Shown here in pieces: positions 35,472 to 45,010 of a stretch of DNA of 64,000 nucleotides (within the stretch, counting starts at the first letter, position 1; each line of letters starts with the position of its first letter). Source of the DNA: an uncultured Clostridia bacterium (GTDB taxonomy: Bacteria > Bacillota > Clostridia > Christensenellales > Aristaeellaceae); assembly GCA_934647305.1 (NCBI GenBank), contig CAKUFI010000001.1:1-64000 (forward strand), read 5' to 3'. Under the pieces are notes generated by a model. The model was not told where the DNA came from. It did not search any database and saw only the letters and a program-made list of their open reading frames with translations. The position numbers were made by a program, and so were the translations under genes.

Positions 35472-38400
35472 TCAGGCTCCGGTGTAGCCGGCCTTGTCCA
35501 TGGCCTCGCCGAAGTAGCGGCGCATTTCCTCATTTGAGAACTTGTAGTAGTCCTGAATGTAGCCCAGCAGCAGGCCGGGGCGGGTGCGGGCGTATTCGCG
35601 CAGGCGCTCGACCTCCTTCTCCCAGGTCGCCATGCTCAGACCCCAGCGCGCCTGGTGCATTTCCATCTCGGGCTTAAGCAGGTTGTAGCGCTCGTCGATC
35701 TTGGCAATCACATTTTCGGTGGAGAAGTTCGTAGCCATGAGGTTGCCCAGGATGGTCAGGAAGCGATCCTGCACGCCCGCGTTCTTCATCAGCTCGACGA
35801 AGAGCGTGTTGTCGGTCTTGAGATCCGTGCCCACGCCCTTGGGGTTGAGCCAGCGGCTGATCGAGTTGGAGTTGTGGTAAAACGCCCAGTCCAGGTCGAA
35901 CAGAATCCAGCGCCACTTGCCGTCCATCCGGTCGCACTTGTAGCGCTTGACGTTGAGCAGGTCGGGGTTGGAGGTGAACATCTCGACGGCGACGTAGTTC
36001 AGGTAATTGTCCACGTCCACGCGCTCCTCGACATAGGCCAGGTTTGCGTCGGTGGCGACGCCGTTTGCCTTGATCCACTCGATCAGATCGGCAAAGTCCT
36101 GATTGGAGCCCTGCATGGCATTGCGGTTGGCCTTGACCAGGTCGATATCGTCCTTCACGTCCTCGCTCCAGCCCTCCCACTGGCAGATGGAGTAGGTGTT
36201 GATGCGCTCGCGGATGTTGTAATGACCCCAGTATTCGCCGTTGAGGTAGACCACGCACAGCTCGGTCTGCTGATACATCACGCCGGTGCCGTCGGCCAGC
36301 GCGGTAAGAACCGAGTCGCGCATACGGCTCTTGTCGGTATCCTGGCCAGAGGCGCGCAGCACAAAGGACTGATATTCGGTGTAGCCGCGGTTGTCGAACA
36401 GCGCGGCCTCAAACCGGTGAGCGCCGTACTTGCTGCGGGCGATCACCTTGAAGGCCTTCTGATCCTCGGCGCGGCTGTACTGGCCGTGCAGCTTGACGCC
36501 GCAGGGGTCGGAGAGTATGGTTTCGCCGTCCGGACTGAAGACTTCGACGTTCGCGGCCTTTTCCCAGTCCATCCAGAAGTTTGCGCCCTTGTTCATGCTA
36601 CCGTAGGGATAGGTATCGGTGGCGTTCGGGCCCTTTTCATAGATGCCCGTGTTGTAGTCGAACAGGTTGGCCGGGTCGCTTACCAGCGACACCACGCGTA
36701 CCGTGTGGCTGAGGCCGAAGAAGTAGCTCTGAGTGTTTATGAAGGAATTGATGCGGTCGGGCGCAATGGCGACGGCGCGCACGATGGTGTTCGAGGAGAC
36801 CGTGAACGGGCCGGTGTACAGGGTAGAGGCGGCGGTCGGGTCGGTGCAGTCCAGGGTGTAGTAGATCGACTGACCCTGCGGCGCGGAAAGACTGATCGTC
36901 ATCTTGTCGCCCTCGGCGAACAGGCCGCCCTCGGTCGCGAAGGTCGGGGTCTCGCAGCGCCCCTGATAGGCGGGGGAGACGTTGGACGCGCCGGGTGTGG
37001 GGGCCTCGAAGTAGCCGAAGCCGCTCAGGCTGGACACGCGGCCGTAGGAAATGTTCGCGTACTGCTCGGGCACGCTCAGGCGGTCGAGAATATTGCCGCT
37101 CGCGTCGGACAGGGAGAGCGTCGTGCCGCCCGAGGCGCTCAGGCGGAAGGAGGTGTGGTAGGCGTTGTCTACCTTGCCGTCCAGCCCGGAGAGGAAGACA
37201 ATCATGTATTCGCCCGACCGGATCGACGCGCCCTGCGGGAACTGCCACTTTCGGGGGTGCGAGGACTTGTCAGACAGGCCGAAGCCGGACAGGTCGATTG
37301 TATTGGACGAGGCGTTGTACAGCTCGAGCCAGTCGTAGCTCTCCTTGGAAACGTCGGTCGAGTCGGTTGAGGCCATGACCTCGGTGATGTACAGACCGGT
37401 GCTGTTTTGAGCGCGGAAGGCGTCGTCCAGGCGGGCCGCGCCCGAGGCAGTGTTCTCATAGCCGGGGGTGGGCACGAACGCGCTGCTCCATTCGCCGCTT
37501 GACAGGCGGGAGAAGGACTGATCGGCGGTCAGGGCGCCGATTGCGACGGTGTCCACGATCTGCCCGTCCGGATTGCTCAGGTACAGGCTCTCTCCATCGG
37601 CGCTCAGGCGGAAGGAGGCGTGCAGCTGCGTGCCCGTCGAGGCGCGGCCGTCGGCGTAGACCAGCAGGTACTCGCCCGGCTGAAGCGTGCGGTCGGGGAA
37701 AATCCACTTGCGCAGGTTGGCGCTGCTGTCCGAAAGCGCGTAGCCGGAGAGGCTGACGGCGCGGTTCGAGGTGTTGTGGATTTCGATCCAGTCGGCATAC
37801 TCGCCGTACTCGTTCATCACGTAGGTGGCGTTTTTGGCCATGACCTCGCTCAGCTCGATCGGGTCGGCGGCCGTTCTGCGCTCGGCGAGCACCAGCTCGT
37901 AGTATTCCTGCGCGTTGGGCAGGGAGGGGGTGTACATTGAGGAAATCGCCCACTCGCCGTGGCGGCTGCGCGCGTAGACCTGATTCTTTTCGAGGGAGGG
38001 CAGCTCAACGCTGTCCACCTCGCGGCCCGCCCGGTCGCGCAGGGTGAGCGTCACGCCGCCCGCCGCGGGCAGCTTGTAGGGCGCGTGCAGGAAATAGCCG
38101 GGCGTGTTCTGCGACGTGCCGTCGGCAAAGATCAGCAGGTACTCGCCGGGTTCGAGGGCCTGACTGCCGAAGGTGAAGGGCATGACCTCCTGAGAGGAGA
38201 GTGTGAGCGTCCAGCCGGTCAGGTCGATCGCCTGACTGCCCGCGTTTTCAATCTCCAGCCAGTCGGAGTAGTTTCCCTTGTCGTCGGTGAAGGCCGAGGA
38301 ATTGGCCGACATGATCTCGCTCAGGCGCACGTCCTTTTCGCCGGCGGGCAGCGCATCCGACGCGGCGCTTCCGGCGGAAGACAGGGGCAGCAGGTACTGC

Positions 38401-38495
38401 GCCGCCGCGCCCACCAGCAGCAGACACACGGCGCAAACGACCAATATCATCAGAGAACGCGCCTGCGAAGCGCGGGGGGAAGTATGCTTTGACAC
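35472..38495 (-). CDS. CotH-kinase surface protein with three lamin-tail domains
   Basis: A 1007-residue cell-surface protein. The GTG at 38495 was chosen because AAGGAGGA ends 8 bp upstream; an in-frame ATG 30 codons earlier lacks a ribosome site. Order: cytoplasmic tail and membrane anchor (about 15-38), three lamin-tail domains beginning RLSEIMSANSSAF, ELSEVMAKNATYV and YITEVMASTDSTD (about 57, 214 and 370), a chitobiase-C-terminal-like domain with YYTLDCTDPT (about 515-580), and a CotH kinase domain (about 595-930) with KLHGQYSR, LRASGQD, YLNGEYWGHYNIRERIN and WILFDLDWAF. CotH proteins phosphorylate secreted proteins in spores and can be cellulosomal; the target here is unknown. TATAAT at 38541-38536 is a candidate -10. 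Confidence 0.88.
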   Translation of the reverse strand: MSKHTSPRASQARSLMILVVCAVCLLLVGAAAQYLLPLSSAGSAASDALPAGEKDVRLSEIMSANSSAFTDDKGNYSDWLEIENAGSQAIDLTGWTLTLSSQEVMPFTFGSQALEPGEYLLIFADGTSQNTPGYFLHAPYKLPAAGGVTLTLRDRAGREVDSVELPSLEKNQVYARSRHGEWAISSMYTPSLPNAQEYYELVLAERRTAADPIELSEVMAKNATYVMNEYGEYADWIEIHNTSNRAVSLSGYALSDSSANLRKWIFPDRTLQPGEYLLVYADGRASTGTQLHASFRLSADGESLYLSNPDGQIVDTVAIGALTADQSFSRLSSGEWSSAFVPTPGYENTASGAARLDDAFRAQNSTGLYITEVMASTDSTDVSKESYDWLELYNASSNTIDLSGFGLSDKSSHPRKWQFPQGASIRSGEYMIVFLSGLDGKVDNAYHTSFRLSASGGTTLSLSDASGNILDRLSVPEQYANISYGRVSSLSGFGYFEAPTPGASNVSPAYQGRCETPTFATEGGLFAEGDKMTISLSAPQGQSIYYTLDCTDPTAASTLYTGPFTVSSNTIVRAVAIAPDRINSFINTQSYFFGLSHTVRVVSLVSDPANLFDYNTGIYEKGPNATDTYPYGSMNKGANFWMDWEKAANVEVFSPDGETILSDPCGVKLHGQYSRAEDQKAFKVIARSKYGAHRFEAALFDNRGYTEYQSFVLRASGQDTDKSRMRDSVLTALADGTGVMYQQTELCVVYLNGEYWGHYNIRERINTYSICQWEGWSEDVKDDIDLVKANRNAMQGSNQDFADLIEWIKANGVATDANLAYVEERVDVDNYLNYVAVEMFTSNPDLLNVKRYKCDRMDGKWRWILFDLDWAFYHNSNSISRWLNPKGVGTDLKTDNTLFVELMKNAGVQDRFLTILGNLMATNFSTENVIAKIDERYNLLKPEMEMHQARWGLSMATWEKEVERLREYARTRPGLLLGYIQDYYKFSNEEMRRYFGEAMDKAGYTGA

Positions 38496-38596
38496 CAGGG
38501 TGATCCTCCTTGAGAAAAATCCGTATACATATCCTATTATAGTACAAACCGGCGCAAAACGCGAGAAAAACGCCGTGATTTTCACGCGGAACGATG

Positions 38597-39391
38597 TTAA
38601 ATCTTGTCCATGCTGCGGTATTGCGAGGGTGAAACGCCGTATTTCTGCTTAAAGGCCTTGCTCAGGTGAAACTCGTCGCAGAAGCCCAGCGTGGCGGCGA
38701 TTTCGGCCAGGCGCACGTCCGGCTCGACGGAAATCTGCTGCGCGGCCATCTCCAGCTTGCGGTTCATCTGGTACTTGGAAAAGGACGTGCCGACGGCGCG
38801 GCGCATGGCGTTTTCGACCGTCCTGGGGCTCACGTAGAGCAGGCCTGCCACCTCGGCGACGCGAAACTGGCGGTGCGGCTGGGTGTGTATGAGCTGGATG
38901 ATGCGCTCGGCCAGGCCGGGGTCGCCCGCCTCCCGCGCGTCGGCCAGGGACAGCGCCAGCAGGCTGAACAGCGCGCTCAGGCGTTCCTCGCGGTAGGGTC
39001 TGTCGCTCCAGGCCGTTTCGACGATCTGCTCGAAGTACTGCCGAACCTGCGGACAGCTGCGGGCGCTGATGCGGGTGGGCAGGCGCAGCGCGTGCGGGTT
39101 GTCCTCCCGGTCGCCGGGCTCGCAGGAAATATGCAGGCAGATGGTGCGCGTGCGCGGGGCGCAGGGCAGGCGGGTATAGTGGTGATGCCCGGCGGTCAGC
39201 AGCAGCGCGTCGTCCCTCTCCATCGGGTACTCGGTGTCGCCCTCGGTGATGGCCCAGCGGCCGTCGATGAGGTAGATCAGGTCGTGATACTGCAGCACGC
39301 GGTTGAGATAGAGCGGCTCGGTGGGCTGCTCGTAATAGTGCGAGTTGGCGGCGGCCACGCGGTGCGCCTGGGCTAAGTCGAAATGAATCAT
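38597..39391 (-). CDS. AraC-family regulator with cupin domain
   Basis: A 264-residue soluble transcription factor. The N-terminal half is an AraC-type cupin sensor (HYYEQPTEPLYLNRVLQYHD, ITEGDTEYPMERDDALLLTAGHHHY). The C-terminal two helix-turn-helix motifs are VAEVAGLLYVSPRTVENAMR and VRLAEIAATLGFCDEFHLSK, ending KQKYGVSPSQYR. It is divergent from the quinone-oxidoreductase/dehydroquinase/SDR cluster and is its likely regulator. Binding sites in the 39392-39553 gap are not obvious. Confidence 0.9.
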   Translation of the reverse strand: MIHFDLAQAHRVAAANSHYYEQPTEPLYLNRVLQYHDLIYLIDGRWAITEGDTEYPMERDDALLLTAGHHHYTRLPCAPRTRTICLHISCEPGDREDNPHALRLPTRISARSCPQVRQYFEQIVETAWSDRPYREERLSALFSLLALSLADAREAGDPGLAERIIQLIHTQPHRQFRVAEVAGLLYVSPRTVENAMRRAVGTSFSKYQMNRKLEMAAQQISVEPDVRLAEIAATLGFCDEFHLSKAFKQKYGVSPSQYRSMDKI

Positions 39392-39553
39392 GCGCGGCTC
39401 CTTTCCGTTTTATACATGAATTGGGCGAAAATCCACATGGACGAACGCCCGGAAATATTATATCATAAAGGCAGGAAAATGCAAGCGCTTCCGGGAAAAC
39501 CGGCCGCGCGGCACATGAAAAACGAAAACCGGACGATGAAAGGATGGGGTCAA

Positions 39554-40540
39554 ATGATGCATGCGGTTTTGAAGGGAAAGGACGGGAAGCTCCACTGGAG
39601 CGAGGTGCCTTCTCCCACCCTGCGCGAGGGCGACGTGCTGCTGGAGGTACACGCGGCGGCGCTCAACCGCGCCGATCTTCTGCAGCGGGCGGGGCAGTAT
39701 CCGCCGCCCCCCGGCTGGCCGGAGTGGTTCGGGCTGGAGGCGGCGGGCGTGATTCGCGAGCTGGGGCCTAAGGCGGCAGCCGAGGGCAGATGGCACGTGG
39801 GCGACGAGGTGTGCGCGCTGCTGGGCGGCGGCGGCTACGCGGAGTACGTGGCCGTGCCCGCCGAGATGCTGATGCCCATTCCGAAGGGTCTGTCGATGGA
39901 GGAAGCGGCTGCGCTGCCCGAGGTATACGGCGCGGCGTACCTGTTCCTGTTCGTCGAGGGCAGGCTCCAGGCGGGCGACACGGTGCTGGTGCAGGCGGGC
40001 GCGAGCGGCCTGGCCAGCGTGGCGATTCCGATGGCGAAGGCGTTCGGCGCGCGCGTGATCACGACCGTGCTGACCGACGAAATCGCCGAATCGATCGCGC
40101 CGCTTAAGGCCGACCGCGTGGTCGTGACCGGGCGCGAGAGCCTGGCCGAGGCGATGAAGGAAGAGCTGGACGCGGGCCGCGGCGTGGACATCGCGGTGGA
40201 CTGCCTGGGCGGCTCTGCGGTGGGCGAGTGCCTGCCCTACATGAACCGGCTGGGCCGCTGGATCATGATCGCCACGCTGGCGGGCGACGTGACCAACGTC
40301 AACCTGAAGACCATGTACGTGCGCGGAACCCGCCTGATCGGCACCACGCTGCGCAGCCGTACCTCCGAGGAAAAGGGGCGCATCCTGGGCGACATGGTGA
40401 ACATCCTTTGGCCGAAGGTCGAGTCGGGCGAAATCCGGCCCACGATCTGCAGGGTCTTCCCGATTGAGCAGGCCGAGGAAGCCCAGGCGCTGATGGCCTC
40501 CGGAAAGCACGTGGGCAAGATCGTGCTCAAGGTGAGGTGA
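39554..40540 (+). CDS. NAD(P)H:quinone oxidoreductase-like zinc-free dehydrogenase
   Basis: A 328-residue medium-chain reductase of the QOR group. LLEVHAAALNRADLLQRAGQYPPPPG, the LGGGGYAEYVAVPAEMLMPIP strand and the nucleotide loop VLVQAGASGLASVAIPMAKA (an AxxG-type loop) are characteristic; zinc ligands are absent. ATG 39554 follows AAAGGATGGGG; an upstream ATG at 39536 is possible. Reduces quinones or enones with NAD(P)H. First of three genes packed within 5-14 bp, so probably one operon with the dehydroquinase-like and SDR genes. Confidence 0.88.
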   Translation: MMHAVLKGKDGKLHWSEVPSPTLREGDVLLEVHAAALNRADLLQRAGQYPPPPGWPEWFGLEAAGVIRELGPKAAAEGRWHVGDEVCALLGGGGYAEYVAVPAEMLMPIPKGLSMEEAAALPEVYGAAYLFLFVEGRLQAGDTVLVQAGASGLASVAIPMAKAFGARVITTVLTDEIAESIAPLKADRVVVTGRESLAEAMKEELDAGRGVDIAVDCLGGSAVGECLPYMNRLGRWIMIATLAGDVTNVNLKTMYVRGTRLIGTTLRSRTSEEKGRILGDMVNILWPKVESGEIRPTICRVFPIEQAEEAQALMASGKHVGKIVLKVR

Positions 40541-40544
40541 TAAA

Positions 40545-41321
40545 ATGAGCCGACCTTCCTTTCTGGCGCTGCCCAGGCCGATCGTGACCTGCATCCTGGG
40601 CGAAAAAACCGTGGAGGACGCCATTGCGACCGTCAAAAACGGCGAGTTCAAGGGCGCGCCCGCCTTCGCCATTCACCTGGAAAAACTGGCGAAGGAAGAC
40701 CTGACCGACGACAACCTCCGGCGCATCGCCGGGTGCACGCGCAGGCCGTTCATGTTTCTGCACTACCGCGGCGACGGGCGCTTTTCCGACGAGGAGCGCG
40801 TGGAGCTGCTGACGCGGGCGATTGAGTGCGGCGCGGCGTGCGTCGACTTCACCGCCGATACCTTCGACCCGTCGCCGATGGAGTTCACCGAGAAGAGCGA
40901 GGCCGTTGACCGGCAGAAGCGCGCCATCGATCGGGTACACGAGCTGGGCGGCGAGGTGGTCATGTCCTCGCACATACTCGACCGGGCGCGTTCCTGCGAG
41001 CAGGTGCTGGCGCATTTGCAGGCTGTCGAGGCGCGCGGGGCGGACTTCGCGAAGATCGTGACCATGGCCAACACCGAGGAGGAGTTCGTCGAGGCCGTGC
41101 GCACGACCATGGTGCTCCGGCGCGAGCTGAAAAAGCCGTTTATCTTCCTGTGCGGCGGCAAATTCGCGCTGCCGATGCGGTACCTGTGCCCGTCGCTGGG
41201 CAATGCGCTGACCTTCTGCGTGGAGAAGTACTCCGCGGCCTTCACCACCGGTCAGCCGCCGCTTGAGAACATGCAGCGCATCCTGAAAAACTACAACTGG
41301 CACATCAATGAGTGTGACTGA
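40545..41321 (+). CDS. Type I 3-dehydroquinate dehydratase-like aldolase-fold protein
   Basis: A 258-residue TIM barrel of the AroD class. His143 in VVMSSHILDR and Lys170 in GADFAKIVTMAN align by number and context with the catalytic His143/Schiff-base Lys170 of Salmonella AroD; Arg212 and the GQ pair (236-237) match the substrate-binding loops. The Glu that usually lies in the VDIEL strand is replaced (CVDFTAD). With a quinone oxidoreductase and an SDR as neighbours and no other aro genes, a catabolic or secondary role on a cyclic polyol is more likely than shikimate biosynthesis (inference). Confidence 0.75.
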   Translation: MSRPSFLALPRPIVTCILGEKTVEDAIATVKNGEFKGAPAFAIHLEKLAKEDLTDDNLRRIAGCTRRPFMFLHYRGDGRFSDEERVELLTRAIECGAACVDFTADTFDPSPMEFTEKSEAVDRQKRAIDRVHELGGEVVMSSHILDRARSCEQVLAHLQAVEARGADFAKIVTMANTEEEFVEAVRTTMVLRRELKKPFIFLCGGKFALPMRYLCPSLGNALTFCVEKYSAAFTTGQPPLENMQRILKNYNWHINECD

Positions 41322-41334
41322 AGGAGGGACTATC

Positions 41335-42075
41335 ATGAGATTTGAAGGCAGAACCGCGATTATCACCGGCGCGGCCTCGGGCATGGGGCTGCTGACCTCG
41401 CAGAAGCTGGCTGAGGAAGGCGCGATCGTGTACATGGCGGATATCAACGAGGAGCGGCTGGAGCGCGAGGCGCAGGCCATCCGCGAATCGGGCGGCAGGA
41501 CGATTGCCTGCGTGACCGACCTGCGCGAGTACGACCAGATTTTCCGCACGGCCGAGCGCGTGATGAAGGATGAGGGACACATCGACATCCTGGTCAACTT
41601 CGCCGGCGGCTTCCCGCCCCGCATGTGCGGCAAGCCCACCGATTTCCTGCACGAGGATCTGGACGTGATCGACTGGGGCATTCAGGTTAACTTCCGCGCG
41701 CCGATGCTATTCGACCGGGTTGTGCTGGGTCACATGATCGACAACAAGCGCGGCGTCATCATCCACATCGGCTCCGTGGACGGCGAGACCGGCGGCGGCG
41801 TGGACTACGCGGCCGAAAAGAGCGGCCTGACCTACGGATTGACCAAGGCCATCGCGCGGGTGGGCGCGCCCTACGGCGTGCGCTGCTGCGGCGTGACGCC
41901 CGGTCCGGTGCTGACCCGCGCCAGCATGGCCAACATGAAGACCGCAATGGGTCGCGCCGCCGAGCCGATCGAGGTGGTCAAGCTGGTGCTGTATCTGTGC
42001 TCCGACGACGCGGCGTTCATCACCGGCTCCAATCACCTGATCGAGGGCGGCCGCGTGCTGCTCAACAACGCGTAA
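41335..42075 (+). CDS. Short-chain dehydrogenase/reductase
   Basis: A 246-residue NAD(P)-dependent SDR starting after AAGGAGGG. Cofactor loop TGAASGMG, the NFAGG segment (usually NNAG), catalytic Tyr-Lys in DYAAEKSGLTYGL, and the C-terminal GSNHLIEGGRVLL are visible. The serine is in HIGSVDGETGGG. Likely oxidises or reduces a hydroxyl on the same metabolite handled by the neighbouring dehydroquinase-like protein. Followed by a hairpin and the promoter of the deacetylase gene. Confidence 0.9.
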   Translation: MRFEGRTAIITGAASGMGLLTSQKLAEEGAIVYMADINEERLEREAQAIRESGGRTIACVTDLREYDQIFRTAERVMKDEGHIDILVNFAGGFPPRMCGKPTDFLHEDLDVIDWGIQVNFRAPMLFDRVVLGHMIDNKRGVIIHIGSVDGETGGGVDYAAEKSGLTYGLTKAIARVGAPYGVRCCGVTPGPVLTRASMANMKTAMGRAAEPIEVVKLVLYLCSDDAAFITGSNHLIEGGRVLLNNA

Positions 42076-42103
42076 ATCAGACCACGCCTCGCTCTGTTTC
42101 GGG

Positions 42104-42132
42104 TTGACAGGGCGGGGCGCGCGTGCTATACT
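42104..42132 (+). promoter_or_regulatory. Promoter of the polysaccharide deacetylase gene
   Basis: TTGACA (42104-42109), 17-bp spacer, TATACT (42127-42132) with extended -10 TGC. The -35 overlaps the loop and return arm of a 12-bp hairpin (42085-42096 / 42108-42119) that follows the SDR gene. Confidence 0.85.
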
Positions 42133-42158
42133 GGCACAAAAACGATGGAGGAACGACG

Positions 42159-42863
42159 ATGTTTCACGGAAAGATGAAGGCGGTTACGTTCAGCTACGAC
42201 GACGGCGTGACCCAGGATCAGCGGCTAATTTCGCTGCTGAACAAATACGGCCTGAAGTGCACGTTCAACCTGAACAGCGAGCTGCTGGGCAAGCCCGGCT
42301 CGCTCCTGCGCGAAGAGGTCACGGTGGCGCACGTGAAGCCGCGTGCCTGCGAGGTGCGCGCGATTTACGAGGGGCATGAGGTGGCGGCGCACACGCTGAC
42401 GCATCCCATGCTGCCCGACCTGCCCGACGACGAGGTGGTGCGGCAGGTGGAGCAGGATCGCCTGAACCTGTCCGAGCTGGTGGGGTATGAGGTGGTCGGC
42501 ATGGCCTATCCGGGCGGCGGGGTGAACTTCGATCAGCGCGTGGCGCGCCTGATTCGGGAGAAGACCGGCGTAAAATATGCCCGCACGACCGTGTGCAATG
42601 CCGCATTCGACCCGCAGAGCGACCTGTACGTGTTCAAGCCGACCGTATATCACCACCACCACTTCGACGAGATGATGCGCCTGGCCGGGGAATTCCTGGC
42701 CGCGCCGAACGACAGGCCGCGCATCTTCTATATCTGGGGGCATGCGTACGAGTTCGACATTTGCAACGACTGGGATCGGATGGAAGGCTTTTTCCGCCTG
42801 ATTTCAGGGCAGAAGGACGTGTTCTACGGCACCAACCGCGAGGTGCTGCTGGGGCTGGACTGA
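42159..42863 (+). CDS. Polysaccharide deacetylase family protein (NodB-like)
   Basis: A 234-residue CE4-type protein without signal peptide. AVTFSYDDGVTQDQRLISLL carries the catalytic Asp-Asp, and VAAHTLTHPML the metal-binding HxxxH; AYPGGG is motif 3, and YIWGHAYEF motif-like residues near the end hold the last His. ATG 42159 follows GGAGGAACGACG. CE4 enzymes remove N- or O-acetyl groups from glycans; a cytoplasmic location suggests small imported sugars. Confidence 0.88.
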   Translation: MFHGKMKAVTFSYDDGVTQDQRLISLLNKYGLKCTFNLNSELLGKPGSLLREEVTVAHVKPRACEVRAIYEGHEVAAHTLTHPMLPDLPDDEVVRQVEQDRLNLSELVGYEVVGMAYPGGGVNFDQRVARLIREKTGVKYARTTVCNAAFDPQSDLYVFKPTVYHHHHFDEMMRLAGEFLAAPNDRPRIFYIWGHAYEFDICNDWDRMEGFFRLISGQKDVFYGTNREVLLGLD

Positions 42864-42881
42864 GCGCAAAGCGGCAGAGGG

Positions 42882-44933
42882 TCAACGCGCCTTCGCCAGC
42901 CGGTATTCGCCGGGCGTGCTGCCTGTGATCAGGCGAAAACGCCGGATAAAGGACGTGCAGCTGCAATAGCCCACGGCGACGCTGACGGCTTGCACGGAGA
43001 GATCCGATTCGCGCAGCAGGCGCTTGGCCTTGCCAATGCGCAGCTCCGTCACATAATCGGTCAGCAGCGAGCCGCTCTGCTTTTTGAAATAGCCGCTCAA
43101 CGACGAGGTCGACATGGAAAAATGCTCTGCCATGGTCTGGAGCGAGAACATCGGGTTGTCGAACTGCTCCTGAATATAGCGCTTCATCTCGTCGATGGGC
43201 TCCAGCCAGCCCTCGTCGCTTCGATTTTCTGCTTCGCAGAAAGCCTTTAACAGCCGATTCAGCTCCGCCTTTAGCGCCTCGCCGTTTCCGTTGACCTTTG
43301 AGAAGGTCTCGGGCGTGTCCAGGGCTGTCAGTGTCAGATCAGGAGTGGAGAAATACAGCAGGAAGCGCTGCAGCAGAGCCAGCGCCGCTTCGGGCGCTAG
43401 GGGCTCGTTCAGGCTGTCCAGAGCGGACAGCTCCTCCTGCAGCTGCTTGAGGGAGGGCGCTTCGCCCTGCGGATGCGCATAATATACCGGCGCGTTTTGC
43501 CGAAGCGCGCATGAGTAAAACGCCTGCGCGCACTGAAGCGGCATGCGTTTCAGATCCGAGCCGGACTCGCTGATCCCCAGGAAAAGGCGCAGACCGGACG
43601 CGGACAGGCAGCCGTTCAGCAGCCGGTGAAGCTCCTCCTCCTGCGCGGGTGAGTACGAGACGACTGCAATGCAGCAGGGCACGTCGTATCGCAGGGTACA
43701 GGCGACGGCGACGTCGCTCAGCGCCTTCCTGAACGGCGGGTAGGCGAGGCGCAGATTGACGCGCGACCGCTCGTCGCCGGGCAGCAACACGACGACGCGC
43801 AGGTGATCCTGAGGAATGTGGATGTTCAACGAGGAAACCTTCCTTTTAAAGTCCTCCAGGTCGCTGATATGTCCGCTGAGAAGCGAATAAAGCACATAGT
43901 CCTCCGCCGCATTCTTCTGCGCCTGCATTTCAGTCAGCAGGCGCTGGTGCTGCAGACAGACGATTTCCAGACTGCTTTCCAGGTATTCGTAGTCATCCAG
44001 GCTGTCGTTATCGTCCTGCTTGGTGAAGTCCGCCGCCATCTGCCGCAGCACCTTCATCGGCATATAATAGCGGCTGGAGAGCAGTTTGATGAACAGCGCC
44101 AGCAGCAGATTTAGCAGAACCAGAGCGGCCGCCAGCAGCAGGCGAACCGGCATGGAATATGAAAGGGCGGGCCGGACGGAAACGCAGAGCCTGATGTTGG
44201 GAATAAAGAGCTTGCGAAACATGATCTGCGCGCGTCCGGCGGGCGTATTTCCAACCGAAAGCAAAACGCTATCGTCCTCGCCCAGCAGCGACGCGGCGAA
44301 TATATCATCGGAAAGCACATCGCGCAGCAGCCGCTCCAGCGCCCATCGCTCCAGTTGAAAGACGGCGGTCTGCACAGCGCTGAAATCGGCGTTCTGCTGG
44401 CGGTAAATGAAGAGGAAGCAAGGCGACGCGGTATAGGCGTCGCTTCGGCTGAGCAGGCAAAAGGCGGGCAAACTGTCCAGAAGCTCATACATCTCGTCCG
44501 AATCGCTCCCCAGGGAAAAGCGCTGAGCATACCGAAGCGATTCGTTGCTGTCATTCCCGGAATACCAGAGCTCGTCGCCCGAATAGTGATACCAGATCCC
44601 CGACAGGCCGGAACAGGCCGCCGCGTACACCCGCAGAGTGCTCTGCAGCCGGGCCAGCTTGCTGTACTGCTGGTTGTCGTGGCTGCCGCAAACCTCGTCG
44701 TCAAACAGCAGGAGCCTGTGAATACGGGTGAACTGATCCGGATAAGCGTTCAGATCGCTGACCAGACGGTCGATCCTCTGCCGCAGCTCCGCTTCGTAGC
44801 CGAGCGAAATCCGCTGGTTTCCGTAGAAGCAGAGCACGATGGAAAAGACGAGAAGCAGCGCCTGCGTCGGAATGAACAGGCGCCGGAGCTTTCTAAGCCC
44901 CTTCGGCAGCTTTTCCCGCGTCAGTTTTTTCAT
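42882..44933 (-). CDS. AraC-family sensor-regulator with extracytoplasmic domain, locus 2
   Basis: A 683-residue membrane one-component regulator, divergent from the locus-2 transporter. Membrane helices near residues 22-42 and 260-285 (LLLAAALVLLNLLLALFIKL) bound a sensor domain. The C-terminal AraC module contains FSLQTMAEHFSMSTSSLSGY and LSVQAVSVAVGYCSCTSFIR, with the conserved family end TGSTPGEYRLAK. It has its own promoter facing left and should activate the transporter on the right. Confidence 0.9.
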   Translation of the reverse strand: MKKLTREKLPKGLRKLRRLFIPTQALLLVFSIVLCFYGNQRISLGYEAELRQRIDRLVSDLNAYPDQFTRIHRLLLFDDEVCGSHDNQQYSKLARLQSTLRVYAAACSGLSGIWYHYSGDELWYSGNDSNESLRYAQRFSLGSDSDEMYELLDSLPAFCLLSRSDAYTASPCFLFIYRQQNADFSAVQTAVFQLERWALERLLRDVLSDDIFAASLLGEDDSVLLSVGNTPAGRAQIMFRKLFIPNIRLCVSVRPALSYSMPVRLLLAAALVLLNLLLALFIKLLSSRYYMPMKVLRQMAADFTKQDDNDSLDDYEYLESSLEIVCLQHQRLLTEMQAQKNAAEDYVLYSLLSGHISDLEDFKRKVSSLNIHIPQDHLRVVVLLPGDERSRVNLRLAYPPFRKALSDVAVACTLRYDVPCCIAVVSYSPAQEEELHRLLNGCLSASGLRLFLGISESGSDLKRMPLQCAQAFYSCALRQNAPVYYAHPQGEAPSLKQLQEELSALDSLNEPLAPEAALALLQRFLLYFSTPDLTLTALDTPETFSKVNGNGEALKAELNRLLKAFCEAENRSDEGWLEPIDEMKRYIQEQFDNPMFSLQTMAEHFSMSTSSLSGYFKKQSGSLLTDYVTELRIGKAKRLLRESDLSVQAVSVAVGYCSCTSFIRRFRLITGSTPGEYRLAKAR

Positions 44934-44981
44934 GATGTATCCCGTCCTTTTTCAGCTACTTGCACAAGAATTCTCTTTTCC

Positions 44982-45010
44982 ATTATAAACTCATTTTCTC
45001 ATTTGCGCAA
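44982..45010 (-). promoter_or_regulatory. Promoter of the locus-2 AraC gene
   Basis: Minus-strand TTGCGC (45010-45005), 17-bp spacer, TATAAT (44987-44982). Two near-identical direct repeats TTGCACAAG (44960-44968) and TTGCGCAAG (45003-45011), 43 bp apart, overlap or flank it and may be autoregulatory sites. Confidence 0.7.
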
